NCBI GenBank assembly: GCA_031253625.1
Contig: JAIRVZ010000105.1
Location: 1 to 60,822, forward strand
Direction of reading: 5' to 3'
DNA: 60,822 bases
Source of the DNA: Dysgonamonadaceae bacterium
GTDB taxonomy: Bacteria; Bacteroidota; Bacteroidia; Bacteroidales; Azobacteroidaceae
The notes below the pieces were generated by a model. That model saw only the letters and a list, made by a program, of their open reading frames with translations. It was not told the DNA's origin and did not search any database. How positions within the stretch are numbered: position 1 is the first letter of the stretch; each line of letters starts with the position of its first letter. This document shows positions 1-8,551 of the stretch, piece by piece. The position numbers and the translations under genes are program-made.

Positions 1-341
1 CTACCCTTACGTGTACGGGCATTGTTTTTGGTACTCTGACCTCTTACGGGCAATCCGATACGGTGACGCACGCCGCGGTAGCAACCGATATCCATCAAAC
101 GCTTGATATTCAACTGAACCTCAGAGCGAAGATCCCCTTCCACTTTATAGCTTGCACCAATGACTTCACGCACTTTAGCTGCCTGATCATCAGTCCAATC
201 CTTTACTTTGATATTTCTATCAATACCTGCTTCAACTAAAATTTTGTTAGCTGAACTGCGACCTATACCGAAGATATAAGTTAACGCGATTTCTCCTCTT
301 TTGTTTTGAGGTAAGTCTACCCCTACTATTCTTATAGCCAT
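1..341 (-). CDS. rpsM: 30S ribosomal protein S13, 3' end cut by window edge
   Basis: The visible 113 residues begin [19 protein letters not shown] after the start Met and reach the conserved [20 protein letters not shown] stretch near the C terminus. S13 sits in the head of the small subunit and contacts the P-site tRNA and the 50S bridge. Roughly ten C-terminal residues lie outside the window, judging from the usual length of about 125. It follows rpmJ in the spc/alpha part of the cluster, as in most Bacteroidetes. The frame is open from the start codon to the edge, so this is an edge effect and not a broken gene. Confidence 0.97.
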   Translation of the reverse strand, partial: MAIRIVGVDLPQNKRGEIALTYIFGIGRSSANKILVEAGIDRNIKVKDWTDDQAAKVREVIGASYKVEGDLRSEVQLNIKRLMDIGCYRGVRHRIGLPVRGQSTKNNARTRKG

Positions 342-374
342 TTTTAATAAAAAATTTCAGCAAAAATAATAAAA

Positions 375-491
375 TTATCCCTGACGTTGTTTGTACTTGG
401 GATTTTTCTTGTTAATTATGTACAAACGTCCTTTTCTTCTAACGATTTTACAATCGTCGGTGCGTTTTTTTAAAGAAGCTCTTACTTTCAT
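375..491 (-). CDS. rpmJ: 50S ribosomal protein L36
   Basis: This is a 38-residue basic protein starting [17 protein letters not shown] and ending [12 protein letters not shown]36 is a small 23S rRNA-binding protein of the large subunit. The sequence matches the short bacterial L36 type. The usual zinc-binding pattern is reduced: only one Cys (DDC) is visible, which fits the zinc-free form. It lies 14 bases after infA and 33 bases before rpsM, the usual order. Confidence 0.95.
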   Translation of the reverse strand: MKVRASLKKRTDDCKIVRRKGRLYIINKKNPKYKQRQG

Positions 492-505
492 TTCTATATT
501 GTTTT

Positions 506-724
506 TTATTTGTATCTGAATGAAATTCGTCCTTTGGTCAAATCATAAGGCGACATTTCCACTTTTACCTTATCTCCCGGAAGGATTTTGATGTAGTGCA
601 TCCGCATCTTTCCTGATATATGGGCTGTGATTTCATGTCCGTTTTCTAATTCAACCCGAAACATGGCATTCGATAATGCCTCGATAATAGTTCCGTCTTG
701 TTCTATTGCTGACTGTTTCGCCAT
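506..724 (-). CDS. infA: Translation initiation factor IF-1
   Basis: A 72-residue single OB-fold (S1-like) protein with the IF-1 signatures [20 protein letters not shown] and [20 protein letters not shown]-1 binds the A site of the 30S subunit during initiation. Length is exactly that of the family. It lies between map and rpmJ, the common secY-map-infA-rpmJ order. Confidence 0.98.
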   Translation of the reverse strand: MAKQSAIEQDGTIIEALSNAMFRVELENGHEITAHISGKMRMHYIKILPGDKVKVEMSPYDLTKGRISFRYK

Positions 725-740
725 AAATTTCCGATAATAA

Positions 741-1523
741 TTAAATTGCTTTTTCTCCTAAAAATTCTTCTATCTTAGCAAACGATGATAAAATATCAGC
801 TTTCCCTTGTCGAATGGCAACCGTATGTTCAAAATGGGCAGAAGGTAAACGATCAACTGTTCTGACTGTCCAACCGTCTTTCTCAAACACTACGCGCTTT
901 TTTCCCATATTGATCATTGGTTCGATAGCAAGACACATTCCGGTTTTTAGCATTGTCCCATAACCTTTTTTTCCATAATTAGGAACTTCGGGGGCTTCGT
1001 GCATTTCCTTTCCGATGCCATGTCCTACCAATTCTCTTACCACTGAATAACCATTGCCTTCGCAATAGCTTTGAATTGCATTACTTATATCACCAACTCT
1101 TTTCCCTTCAACAGCATTTGCAATGCCGACGTATAAAGATTCTTTAGTCGTTTTAAGTAATTTCTGCACTTCCGGTTTTACCTCTCCAACACAAAATGTG
1201 TACGCAGAATCGCCACAATATCCGTTGAGGTAAGTACCACAATCAACCGACACAACATCTCCTTCTTTCAACTGATATCCGGAAGGAATACCATGTACTA
1301 CATTTTCATTAATTGAGATACACAGCGAGTTGGGAAATCCGTTATATCCTAAAAACGTGGGTATAGCCCCATGATCGCGGATAAACGTTTCTGCTATCTT
1401 ATCCAAATAAAGAGTGGTTATTCCGGGAATAATATGTTTGGCCACTTCGGCCAACGTATCACTAACCAGCAGGTTAGCAGCCCGCATTAACTCAATTTCT
1501 TCATCTGTTTTTAGATAGATCAT
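741..1523 (-). CDS. map: Type I methionine aminopeptidase
   Basis: The 260-residue protein removes the N-terminal Met from nascent proteins in the cytoplasm. All five metal ligands of the pita-bread fold can be read: the two Asp in [19 protein letters not shown], the His in [18 protein letters not shown], the Glu in LAIEPMIN and the Glu in FEHTVAI. There is no N-terminal zinc-finger extension, so it is the short bacterial form. It starts 6 bases after secY, and the two are surely co-transcribed. Confidence 0.97.
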   Translation of the reverse strand: MIYLKTDEEIELMRAANLLVSDTLAEVAKHIIPGITTLYLDKIAETFIRDHGAIPTFLGYNGFPNSLCISINENVVHGIPSGYQLKEGDVVSVDCGTYLNGYCGDSAYTFCVGEVKPEVQKLLKTTKESLYVGIANAVEGKRVGDISNAIQSYCEGNGYSVVRELVGHGIGKEMHEAPEVPNYGKKGYGTMLKTGMCLAIEPMINMGKKRVVFEKDGWTVRTVDRLPSAHFEHTVAIRQGKADILSSFAKIEEFLGEKAI

Positions 1524-1529
1524 TCCTGA

Positions 1530-2864
1530 TTAATAAGCATTGCCTTGACGGCCCTTAATTCTACCGGATTTAAGCAAGCCATCATAATGACGCATCAACA
1601 AATGACTTTCTACTTGTTGCAATGTATCCAATACCACACCAACCAAAATCAACAATGACGTTCCTCCGAAAAATGCTGCAAAACTTTGTTTGATTCCCAA
1701 ATTACCTGCAAAAGCAGGCATAATAGCAACCAAAGCTAAGAACAATGATCCGGGGAAAGTTATTCTCGACATGACCTCATCAATATATTCCGCTGTCCTT
1801 TTTCCCGGTTTGATTCCCGGAATGAATCCGTTATTACGTTTTAAATCCTCAGCCATTTGAGTAGGATTGATTGTAATAGCCGTATAAGAATAGGTAAACA
1901 GAATAATTAATGTCGCAAAAATGAAATTGTACCAAAAACTTTGATGATCCATCAAAGATATCCAAAATCCGCCAGATTCAGCTGTGCGGTTGAATCCCGC
2001 GATAGATATCGGAATAAACATGATTGCTTGAGCAAAGATAATCGGCATAACATTAGCCGCATTTACTTTCAAAGGAATGTATTGTCTTGCTCCTCCATAT
2101 TGTTTGTTCCCAATCATTTGTTTTGCATATTGAACCGGAATACGTCGTGTTCCTTGAACCAATAAAATGGCACCTGCAATAACAAATAACAAGAACACAA
2201 TTTCGAATAAGAATGCAATTAAACCACCGGTACTTTCGGTAAGTCTTGAAGCAAACTCTTGGAAAATTGCATGAGGGAAACGAGCAAGAATACCGACCAT
2301 AATGATGAAAGAAATACCATTGCCGATACCTTTGTCTGTAATCCTCTCTCCAAGCCACAGAACAAACATCGAACCGGCAGCAAGAATAATGGTAGAGGAC
2401 ACAGTAAACCATAATCCTGTAGGCATAACTCCACTTGCAGCTCTCATTTGTACACTAAGATTCATCAAATAAGCCGGAGCCTGAAATAATAAAATAACAA
2501 TTGTCAGGTAACGAGTATATTGATTAATCTTCCGGCGACCACTTTCTCCTTCTCTCTGCATTTTTTGGAAAGCAGGTATGGCAATTGCCAACAATTGCAT
2601 GATAATTGAGGCCGAGATATAAGGCATAATTCCCAGCGCAACAATAGAGGCTCTAGAAAATGCACCTCCCGAAAACATGTCCAATAAGGCTATCAAACCA
2701 CCGGATGTTTGCTGTTTCAATTCCGTCAATGCTGTTGGGTCGATTCCCGGAATGGTTATACAAGTAGCAAACCTGTATACCATAATGAGAAGAAGAGTTG
2801 TGAGGATTCGATTTTTCAAATCCTCAATCTTCCAAATATTTTTAATTGTTTGAATTGCTCTCAT
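1530..2864 (-). CDS. secY: Preprotein translocase subunit SecY
   Basis: A 444-residue polytopic membrane protein with about ten hydrophobic helices. It forms the protein-conducting channel with SecE and SecG. The cytosolic loop motif KRNNGFIPGIKPGKRTAEYI, which contacts SecA and the ribosome, is intact, as is the plug-region stretch GGLIALLDMFSGGAFSRASI. It lies directly after rplO (4-base gap) as in the standard spc operon. Confidence 0.98.
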   Translation of the reverse strand: MRAIQTIKNIWKIEDLKNRILTTLLLIMVYRFATCITIPGIDPTALTELKQQTSGGLIALLDMFSGGAFSRASIVALGIMPYISASIIMQLLAIAIPAFQKMQREGESGRRKINQYTRYLTIVILLFQAPAYLMNLSVQMRAASGVMPTGLWFTVSSTIILAAGSMFVLWLGERITDKGIGNGISFIIMVGILARFPHAIFQEFASRLTESTGGLIAFLFEIVFLLFVIAGAILLVQGTRRIPVQYAKQMIGNKQYGGARQYIPLKVNAANVMPIIFAQAIMFIPISIAGFNRTAESGGFWISLMDHQSFWYNFIFATLIILFTYSYTAITINPTQMAEDLKRNNGFIPGIKPGKRTAEYIDEVMSRITFPGSLFLALVAIMPAFAGNLGIKQSFAAFFGGTSLLILVGVVLDTLQQVESHLLMRHYDGLLKSGRIKGRQGNAY

Positions 2865-2868
2865 TGGG

Positions 2869-3315
2869 TCAGAGTTTTACAACTGTTCCACCTGCGGCTT
2901 GAATAGCACTTTCTGCTGTTTTGGAAAATGCGTGAGCAGAAACTTCCAATTTAGCGGTAAGCGTACCTTTACCTAAGATTTTCACTAATTGGTTAGAAGA
3001 TATAAATCCAGCATTTACCAATTCTTCAATTCCGATTTTAGATACTTTTTGAGCATCAGCTAACTGTTGCAAAGTGTCGATATTAATCGCTTTGAATTCA
3101 ACTCGGTTGATGTTTTTGAACCCGAATTTAGGCAAACGTCTTTGGATAGGCATCTGACCTCCTTCAAATCCGATTTTCTTAGAATAACCGGACCTTGATT
3201 TTTGTCCCTTATGACCTTTTGTAGAAGTGCCACCTAACCCTGAACCGGCACCACGACCAATTCTTTTGCGAGTTTTAGTAGAACCTTCAGCAGGTTTTAA
3301 ATTAGATAAATTCAT
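2869..3315 (-). CDS. rplO: 50S ribosomal protein L15
   Basis: A 148-residue protein with the N-terminal L15 signature LKPAEGSTKTRKRIGRGAGS and the glycine-rich GLGGTSTKGHKGQKSRSG tail that threads into the 23S rRNA. Length is typical. It sits between rpmD and secY. Confidence 0.97.
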   Translation of the reverse strand: MNLSNLKPAEGSTKTRKRIGRGAGSGLGGTSTKGHKGQKSRSGYSKKIGFEGGQMPIQRRLPKFGFKNINRVEFKAINIDTLQQLADAQKVSKIGIEELVNAGFISSNQLVKILGKGTLTAKLEVSAHAFSKTAESAIQAAGGTVVKL

Positions 3316-3335
3316 ATTCTTAGTGTCTTTTTATT

Positions 3336-3512
3336 TTATTCAACAACTTCAACCAAGTGTTTCACTTTTTGAATCATTCCCAAAATAGCAGGATTAGATT
3401 CGTGTTCAACAACACGGTTTAATTTTTTTAGTCCTAAAGCATCTAAAGTTCTTTTTTGAACAGCCGGACAATTAATGCGACTTCTAACTTGTTTAATTTT
3501 AATAGTTGCCAT
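3336..3512 (-). CDS. rpmD: 50S ribosomal protein L30
   Basis: A 58-residue reading frame starting MATIKIKQVRSRINCPAVQK and ending HLVEVVE. It has the length and motifs of bacterial L30 (K-x-LRxTLx-LG-LxKxN-type region, here RTLDALGLKKLNRVVE). It is preceded by an AAGGAGG ribosome binding site about 5 bases before the ATG, which is unusual for Bacteroidetes. It lies between rpsE and rplO. Confidence 0.95.
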   Translation of the reverse strand: MATIKIKQVRSRINCPAVQKRTLDALGLKKLNRVVEHESNPAILGMIQKVKHLVEVVE

Positions 3513-3529
3513 AATTTCCTCCTTCTTGA

Positions 3530-4045
3530 TTAACCTTTAAATACTTTTTCTACTGAAATACCTCTGTTTTGAGCAACCATCGCAGGATCTCTCAATTCGC
3601 ACAAAGCAGCGATTGTTGCTTTCACGAGGTTATGAGGGTTTGATGATCCTTTTGATTTTGCCAACACGTCGGTTACACCAACACTTTCCAGTACGGCACG
3701 CATAGCACCACCCGCTTTTACTCCTGTTCCGGTAGTAGCCGGTTTGATGAACACTTGAGCACCTCCGAATTTAGCAAGTTGTTCGTGAGGGATTGTACCT
3801 TTATATACGGGAACTTTTACCAAGTTCTTTTTAGCTGCTTCAACACCTTTGGCAATAGCAGTTGTTACTTCACCTGCTTTCCCTAAGCCCCAACCAACAA
3901 TTCCGTCTTCGTTTCCGACTACAACAATTGCGGCAAAGCTGAAAGTGCGTCCTCCTTTGGTAACTTTAGTTACACGATTGATGGCAACTAATCTATCTTT
4001 TAATTCTAAGTCGTTTGTAGACTTTACTTTGTTATTTACTGCCAT
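3530..4045 (-). CDS. rpsE: 30S ribosomal protein S5
   Basis: A 171-residue protein with the double-stranded RNA-binding N-terminal half ([19 protein letters not shown]) and the S5 C-terminal domain ([20 protein letters not shown]). It helps maintain decoding accuracy in the small subunit. Standard neighbours are rplR upstream and rpmD downstream. Confidence 0.98.
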   Translation of the reverse strand: MAVNNKVKSTNDLELKDRLVAINRVTKVTKGGRTFSFAAIVVVGNEDGIVGWGLGKAGEVTTAIAKGVEAAKKNLVKVPVYKGTIPHEQLAKFGGAQVFIKPATTGTGVKAGGAMRAVLESVGVTDVLAKSKGSSNPHNLVKATIAALCELRDPAMVAQNRGISVEKVFKG

Positions 4046-4052
4046 TTTTCAA

Positions 4053-4397
4053 TTAAAATTTAAGTCCGGATTTACGAGCAGATTCTGCTAACTCTTTTAT
4101 TCTTCCGTGATATAAATATCCGTTACGGTCGAAAACTACAGCCTGAATGCCGGCCTCTTGAGATTTTTTTGCAATCAATTCGCCAACTTTAGCAGCAATT
4201 TGTGTTTTTGTAGCTTTCTCTTGGATTCCTTGAGAAGAGGCTGCTGCCAATGTTTTACCTGTAATATCGTCGATTACTTGGGCATAAATTTGCTTATTAC
4301 TTCTGAATACAGACAAACGTGGACGTTCACTTGTTCCAAAAATGTTTTTGCGAACGCGGCGTTTTATTTTGATTCTTCTTAATTCCTTTGTTGTCAT
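4053..4397 (-). CDS. rplR: 50S ribosomal protein L18
   Basis: A 114-residue 5S rRNA-binding protein. The conserved [20 protein letters not shown] and the C-terminal [20 protein letters not shown] are present. Length is typical, and it sits between rplF and rpsE as in the standard spc operon. Confidence 0.98.
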   Translation of the reverse strand: MTTKELRRIKIKRRVRKNIFGTSERPRLSVFRSNKQIYAQVIDDITGKTLAAASSQGIQEKATKTQIAAKVGELIAKKSQEAGIQAVVFDRNGYLYHGRIKELAESARKSGLKF

Positions 4398-4422
4398 AAT
4401 GATAATTTTACGGTTTTAGTAA

Positions 4423-4974
4423 TTATTTACCAGCCGACTTACCGGATTTTCTGCGAACCACTTCACCCACAAAACGAATACCTTTACCTTTGTAAGGCTC
4501 AATTTTACGGAATGAACGGATTTTTGCACAAACTTGTCCGATTAACTGTTTGTCTGCCGATTCAAGAATCACCAATGGGTTCTTGTTTCTTTCACTCTTA
4601 GTTTCGACCTTGATTTCAGGAGGTAACATCATATAGATGTTGTGGGTATAACCCAACGAAAAGTCTAATAAGTTATCTGTGTTTGTTACACGATAACCAA
4701 CTCCTACCAATTCAAGTTCTTTCTTATAACCTTCCGACACGCCAATAACCATGTTGTTGATCAAAGCACGATACAATCCGTGGAATGCACGGTTTTGCTT
4801 CTCATCATCAGGTCTTAACACTGTCAAACTACCATCGTTCACTTCGATTTTAATAGCGGGGTCTACATACTGAGATAGTTCTCCCTTCGGTCCTTTCACT
4901 GTAACAATGTTGTCTTTTTGTTCGATTGTTACTTTAGCCGGTATTGTAATGGGCAATTTTCCTATTCTTGACAT
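4423..4974 (-). CDS. rplF: 50S ribosomal protein L6
   Basis: A 183-residue protein with the N-terminal SRIGKLPITIPAKV and the signature RKIEPYKGKGIRF near the C terminus. The frame stays open 10 codons further upstream. The start at 4974 is preferred because all known L6 proteins begin with MSRIG and because a perfect AGGAGG lies 7 bases before this ATG. Shine-Dalgarno sequences of this quality are rare in Bacteroidetes. L6 contacts the sarcin-ricin loop region near the factor-binding site. Confidence 0.97.
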   Translation of the reverse strand: MSRIGKLPITIPAKVTIEQKDNIVTVKGPKGELSQYVDPAIKIEVNDGSLTVLRPDDEKQNRAFHGLYRALINNMVIGVSEGYKKELELVGVGYRVTNTDNLLDFSLGYTHNIYMMLPPEIKVETKSERNKNPLVILESADKQLIGQVCAKIRSFRKIEPYKGKGIRFVGEVVRRKSGKSAGK

Positions 4975-4988
4975 ACTTTTTCCTCCTA

Positions 4989-5384
4989 TTAATAAACAAA
5001 ACATAAAACTTCACCCCCAACTTTCAAGTCGCGGGCTTCCTTGTCTGTCATTACTCCTTTGGAAGTAGAAAGTACAGCAATACCAAGGCCATTCAACACT
5101 CTGGGCATATCTTTGTAACCAACGTATTGGCGCAAACCCGGAGTAGAAACTCTCTTCAGGGTTTTAATCGCATTTACTTTGTTTACAGGGTCGTACTTCA
5201 AGGCAATTTTAATTGAACCTTGCGGACCCTCTTCTACAAACTTATAATTAAGAATGTAGCCTTTTTCAAAAAGAATCTTGGTGATTTCTTTTTTCAAATT
5301 TGAGGCCGGAACTTCCACCACTCTATGCTTTGCTTTGATGGCGTTCCTAAGTCTCGTCAGATAATCTGCTATTGGATCTGTCAT
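4989..5384 (-). CDS. rpsH: 30S ribosomal protein S8
   Basis: A 131-residue protein with the family start MTDPIADYLTRLRNA and the C-terminal signature VLSTSKGVMTDKEARDLKVG. The frame could begin at an upstream TTG, but the MTDPIADY start is universal. S8 binds 16S rRNA and in enterobacteria represses the spc operon. Here it is the first gene of the second half of the split cluster, so S14 (rpsN) is not directly upstream as it usually is. Confidence 0.97.
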   Translation of the reverse strand: MTDPIADYLTRLRNAIKAKHRVVEVPASNLKKEITKILFEKGYILNYKFVEEGPQGSIKIALKYDPVNKVNAIKTLKRVSTPGLRQYVGYKDMPRVLNGLGIAVLSTSKGVMTDKEARDLKVGGEVLCFVY

Positions 5385-5482
5385 AAATAAATAATTAAAT
5401 TGATCTCCACTCGGAGACAATATTTAACACTCTCTCATGTCATTTTATTCACTTTTATTTGAAAAGTATACAAAACGGCTCG

Positions 5483-5490
5483 CAAAGGTA
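5483..5490 (-). promoter_or_regulatory. Bacteroidetes -7 box upstream of rpsH
   Basis: On the minus strand the sequence reads TACCTTTG, a perfect TAnnTTTG -7 box, about 100 bases upstream of the rpsH start. The same octamer occurs upstream of rpsL at 17374-17381. No TTG is found at the ideal -33 distance, so the call rests on the -7 box and on the position just after the foreign insertion. It would drive rpsH through rpsM independently of the rpsL promoter. Confidence 0.55.
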
Positions 5491-5579
5491 GTATATTTTT
5501 TCAAAAAATATATAATAACCAATAGAAAAATTTAAATTCTTGATGAAAAACAAATTAATTGGTCGGGATAGTGTAATAT

Positions 5580-5622
5580 TAACAGCTTTTATTTGGAAGG
5601 AAATATAGAATTTAGTCTGTTA
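5580..5622. repeat. 43-bp cassette-end repeat, copy 1
   Basis: The 43 bp run from TAACAG (5580-5585) to CTGTTA (5617-5622), a 6-bp inverted pair. The interior resembles the copy at 53706-53748 closely (TTTTATTTGGA, GAAATATAGAATT, GTCTGTTA shared). The CTGTTA end continues into GTTATCGGCA (5619-5628), which is inverted at 6182-6191. The repeat lies at the 3' end of the lipoprotein gene, as the other copy lies at the 3' end of the Fic gene. Confidence 0.7.
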
Positions 5623-5628
5623 TCGGCA
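5619..5628. repeat. Left inverted end of lipoprotein cassette
   Basis: GTTATCGGCA here is exactly inverted as TGCCGATAAC at 6182-6191. The pair brackets the lipoprotein gene. The Fic/PIN module has the same pair with T/A changed to G/C at the fifth position, so the two ends vary together. Confidence 0.65.
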
Positions 5629-5634
5629 GTGTTT

Positions 5635-6054
5635 TTATTCATTTTCTTCGCTTATAATTTGCTCATCAATCACGAGCAAATAAGTACCTTCTAATTCTTT
5701 TGTTGTATATTCCCAATATTTTCTTTCCCAAAGGCTTTTTTCAAGTTTTACCCCATTGATAAATACTTCAAATTGTCCTAACTCATAATAACCTGCTTCC
5801 ATAATGTCTCCTGGGTGTTCATGTTTTCCACTTGGTCCTGTTGGAAGAACATTGATAAGTTTTCTCTCTTTGGGCAAAAGTACAAATACACTATCCATAT
5901 TTTCGGTTGGATAACGATAGCCATTCCTATGTGTCTTTATTGTTACTGTGTCAGATGCTAATCCATTTTCGATATAATAGCGATATTCTCCAAAAAAATC
6001 ACAACTACTCATAATAACTACAAGTAACAATGATAATAAAAAAAAATTCTTCAT
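5635..6054 (-). CDS. Small predicted lipoprotein, unknown function
   Basis: A 139-residue protein with a lipoprotein signal peptide: KNFFLLSLLLVVIMSSC, then DFFGEYRYYIENG. The lipobox Cys is residue 18, so the mature protein would be membrane-anchored. The remainder is polar, beta-rich and has no motif I recognise. It stands alone inside the insertion that splits the ribosomal cluster, bounded by inverted GTTATCGGCA/TGCCGATAAC ends. The gene is more AT-rich than the ribosomal genes on both sides, which agrees with transfer. Confidence 0.8.
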   Translation of the reverse strand: MKNFFLLSLLLVVIMSSCDFFGEYRYYIENGLASDTVTIKTHRNGYRYPTENMDSVFVLLPKERKLINVLPTGPSGKHEHPGDIMEAGYYELGQFEVFINGVKLEKSLWERKYWEYTTKELEGTYLLVIDEQIISEENE

Positions 6055-6181
6055 AACAATTATATATTTATCAATTATTTTCTATTTTTTTTCGTTTTCG
6101 GGTTTTGTCAAGTTAAAAGTCAACGAAGGACTGTCCGCCGCTGACATTACGAATTTGTCGGGTTGTGCTGTCGCCCGACAT

Positions 6182-6191
6182 TGCCGATAAC
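6182..6191. repeat. Right inverted end of lipoprotein cassette
   Basis: TGCCGATAAC, the exact inverse of 5619-5628. On the minus strand the context is TTGCGTATA-TTTG-TGAGTTATCGGCAATGTCGGG. This parallels TTGCGTATA-ATTG upstream of the PIN-like gene at 56317-56352. The stretch also holds a small hairpin, GTCGGG/CCCGAC, at about 6157-6179. Confidence 0.6.
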
Positions 6192-6350
6192 TCACAAATA
6201 TACGCAATATATGATTTGTTTTTATGTTAATTTATTTTTATTTTTCAGGCAGTAAAAAAATCTATCCGATGACAACCAATTTACCTGTTTTTGTTTCCAA
6301 TTCTCTACGGGCATTTTCAACTCAGCAGCAAAACCTTGTGACGGAAAAAA

Positions 6351-6390
6351 ACGTAGTGCTTTGGTGTCTATAGCCGTGTGCGACAGCGCA
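6351..6390. repeat. 40-bp inverted repeat, left arm
   Basis: ACGTAGTGCTTTGGTGTCTA and the 20 bases after it are repeated without mismatch as the reverse complement at 6841-6880. The two arms enclose a dead IS200-like transposase, so this is most likely a mobile element or the remains of one. The bases from 6055 to 6350 hold no gene that I can recognise. Confidence 0.85.
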
Positions 6391-6504
6391 TGGGGATTGA
6401 ATGTTTAATCCCCAACGAGCTCCGCGTAGCGGTGCTGCATTTGGATATTTCACCAATCCAAATTATATTTGTGCCATATTATAACCAAACAAATTATTAT
6501 TAAT

Positions 6505-6789
6505 ATGGCCAATACTTATTATCAATGTTATGTTCATCTTGTTTTTGCAGTAAAACACCGTGAGTGTTTGATTCATGAGTCGAATTGAGAAAAAATCCAA
6601 AAATACATTTGTGGTATTGTTAATCAAGATAAATGCAAGGTTATTTGCATTTATTGCAATCCCGACCATACACATATTCTTGAGGGATTCCGACCTTCCA
6701 TATCTATTTCTGATTTAGTGAGAGATATAAAGGCTGTTTCTTCTAAATTCATTAATGAGCAAAAATTAATGCGATTTCATTTTAATTGA
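6505..6789 (+). pseudogene. IS200-like (HUH Y1) transposase remnant
   Basis: Reading from ATG at 6505 gives MANTYYQCYVHLVFAVKHRE, then an in-frame TGA at 6586-6588. After that the frame continues with IQKYICGIVNQDKCKV and ICIYCNPDHTHILEGFRPS. The HxH motif of HUH transposases is visible as HTH in DHTHIL. The later SISDLVRDIKAVSSKFINEQ matches the IS200/IS605 TnpA pattern. The frame stops at 6787-6789, before the catalytic Tyr region would be reached. The stop codon and the lost C terminus make it inactive. Confidence 0.8.
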
Positions 6790-6840
6790 CGGCACCGCTA
6801 TGCGGCGCGGGATGATGGGGCGATGCATTATTTCAAACCG

Positions 6841-6880
6841 TGCGCTGTCGCACACGGCTATAGACACCAAAGCACTACGT
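6841..6880. repeat. 40-bp inverted repeat, right arm
   Basis: Exact reverse complement of 6351-6390. The distance between the outer ends is 530 bp. The homology stops sharply at both sides. The palindromic arms with an IS200-like gene between them resemble RAYT/REP-type arrangements. Confidence 0.85.
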
Positions 6881-6899
6881 GCTTCTTCTGGTAAAAAAT

Positions 6900-6935
6900 A
6901 ATCCCAACCTATTCATTTCTGAACGGATTGGGATT
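6900..6935 (-). terminator. Intrinsic terminator after rpsN
   Basis: On the minus strand AATCCCAA pairs with TTGGGATT across a 20-base loop, and the stem is followed by ATTTTTTAC. It lies about 40 bases after the rpsN stop. It would end the rpsL-to-rpsN transcript before the foreign insertion. Confidence 0.7.
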
Positions 6936-6974
6936 GCTTTTCTTATATAACGCAGACCTGTAGCCTGCTTGATC

Positions 6975-7274
6975 TTACCAGCTTGCTTTTTTCACACCCG
7001 GTATAAGTCCTGCCGATGCCATTTCCCTGAATTGGATACGAGAAATGCCGAATTGGCGTACATATCCTTTGGGACGGCCTGTCAATTTGCAACGGTTGTG
7101 CAAACGAATCGGATTGGAATTCTTGGGTAATCCTTGCAATTTTTGTGCTGCTTCATAAGCGTCGGCAGGGTCTCCTGTCTTAACGATTTGTTTCAATGCT
7201 GTTCTTTTTTCAGCATATTTAGCAATTAATTTTGCACGTTTTACCTCACGGGCTTTCATTGATTCTTTAGCCAT
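6975..7274 (-). CDS. rpsN: 30S ribosomal protein S14
   Basis: A 99-residue protein of the long, zinc-free S14 type. It ends [20 protein letters not shown] followed by KASW, and there are no CxxC pairs, only the single [10 protein letters not shown]. It is the last gene of the upstream half of the cluster and is followed by a terminator instead of rpsH. Confidence 0.97.
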   Translation of the reverse strand: MAKESMKAREVKRAKLIAKYAEKRTALKQIVKTGDPADAYEAAQKLQGLPKNSNPIRLHNRCKLTGRPKGYVRQFGISRIQFREMASAGLIPGVKKASW

Positions 7275-7287
7275 ATCTTACTTTGTA

Positions 7288-7845
7288 TTAGTCTTTTTTA
7301 GCATTTTTAAAAGGCAAACCGAATTCTCTCAAAAGGGCATAACCTTCTTCATCTGTTTTTGCAGAGGTCACAAAGGTAATATTCATTCCCAATATTTTAC
7401 TAATATTGTCAATATTTATTTCGGGGAAAATAATTTGCTCTTCGATTCCAAGTGTATAATTTCCTCTTCCGTCTAATTTTCCTTCAATACCTTTGAAGTC
7501 GCGGATACGAGGAAGTGCAATGCGCACCAATCTTTCCAAAAATTCGTACATTTGCTCACGACGCAATGTTACCATTGCTCCGATAGGCATTTTTTTACGC
7601 AATTTGAAGTTAGAGATGTCTTTGCGGGAAACAGTAGCTACAGCTTTTTGGCCTGTAATATTTGTTAATTCCGCAATCGCAATATCAACCAATTTTTTAT
7701 CGGCAACTGCAACTCCCAATCCTTGATTTACTACAATCTTTTTAAGTACGGGAACTTGCATTACTGATGAATAAGAAAATTCTTTCATCAGAGCAGGAAC
7801 AATTTTTTCCTGATATTCTTTCTTAAGATTAGCTGTATTACTCAT
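7288..7845 (-). CDS. rplE: 50S ribosomal protein L5
   Basis: A 185-residue 5S rRNA-binding protein with [12 protein letters not shown], the signature [20 protein letters not shown] and [13 protein letters not shown]. Its ATG overlaps the stop of rplX by one base (TAATG), and an AAAGGAG lies 9 bases upstream. Coupled translation with L24 is likely. Confidence 0.97.
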   Translation of the reverse strand: MSNTANLKKEYQEKIVPALMKEFSYSSVMQVPVLKKIVVNQGLGVAVADKKLVDIAIAELTNITGQKAVATVSRKDISNFKLRKKMPIGAMVTLRREQMYEFLERLVRIALPRIRDFKGIEGKLDGRGNYTLGIEEQIIFPEINIDNISKILGMNITFVTSAKTDEEGYALLREFGLPFKNAKKD

Positions 7846-8165
7846 TACTTAATCTCCTTTCCTGATTTTTTTGCAAAACGCACCAACACTCCTTTATCAT
7901 TCAATTTGCGACCTATGCGGGTCGGTTTTCCCGATTCCGGATCGATCACGTTCAAATTTGAAATATGAATAGGAGCTTCTTTCTTTATAATTCCTCCTTG
8001 AGGACTTTTAGCATTAGGCTTGGTACTCTTTGATACCATGTTTACGCCTTCTACGATAGCACGTTGTTTTTCAACAAGCACCTGAAGTACACGTCCTTGT
8101 TTACCTTTATCCACGCCTGCATTAACGTAAACTACATCGCCTTTTTTAATATGTAATTTGCTCAT
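7845..8165 (-). CDS. rplX: 50S ribosomal protein L24
   Basis: A 106-residue protein with the N-terminal KOW motif [20 protein letters not shown] and [15 protein letters not shown]24 is an early assembly protein of the large subunit. It lies between rplN and rplE in standard order. Confidence 0.97.
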   Translation of the reverse strand: MSKLHIKKGDVVYVNAGVDKGKQGRVLQVLVEKQRAIVEGVNMVSKSTKPNAKSPQGGIIKKEAPIHISNLNVIDPESGKPTRIGRKLNDKGVLVRFAKKSGKEIK

Positions 8166-8183
8166 TTCTAATTCAATTAATTA

Positions 8184-8549
8184 TTAAAGCACTTCCGGTG
8201 CCAAAGATACGATTTTCATATTAACGGCACGGAGTTCCCTTGCTACAGGACCAAAGATACGGCTACCTCTGATTTCTCCGGCATTGTTCAACAACACGCA
8301 TGCGTTATCGTCGAAACGAATATAAGATCCATCTGCACGACGTATTTCTTTTTTCGTGCGCACGATCATTGCCTTTGAAACGGTTCCTTTTTTAACATCA
8401 CTTGACGGGATTGTATTTTTAACCGAAACAACGATTATATCCCCAACAGAAGCATAGCGTCTTCTTGTACCGCCCAACACACGGATACAAAGCACTTCCT
8501 TTGCTCCACTGTTATCGGCTACTATAAGTCTTGATTCTTGTTGTATCAT
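8184..8549 (-). CDS. rplN: 50S ribosomal protein L14
   Basis: A 121-residue protein starting [20 protein letters not shown] and containing the signature [19 protein letters not shown]14 is one of the most conserved ribosomal proteins and contacts 16S rRNA in a subunit bridge. Length is normal. It lies two bases after rpsQ. Confidence 0.98.
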   Translation of the reverse strand: MIQQESRLIVADNSGAKEVLCIRVLGGTRRRYASVGDIIVVSVKNTIPSSDVKKGTVSKAMIVRTKKEIRRADGSYIRFDDNACVLLNNAGEIRGSRIFGPVARELRAVNMKIVSLAPEVL

Positions 8550-8551
8550 AA

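Noticed and set aside
5580..6191. Canonical integron cassette with attC sites
   Set aside because: The layout is integron-like, but the core bases GTTATCG/GTTAGCG do not fit GTTRRRY, and there is no integrase or attI in the window. Kept only as an analogy in the cassette finding.
6463..6675. 70-codon minus-strand frame in the IS200-like remnant
   Set aside because: It is the antisense shadow of the transposase pseudogene, which shows clear homology on the plus strand.
8511..8522. Another GTTATCGGC match near 8.5 kb
   Set aside because: It lies inside rplN, encoding the conserved ADNSGA stretch; there is no inverted partner or 43-bp repeat around it.
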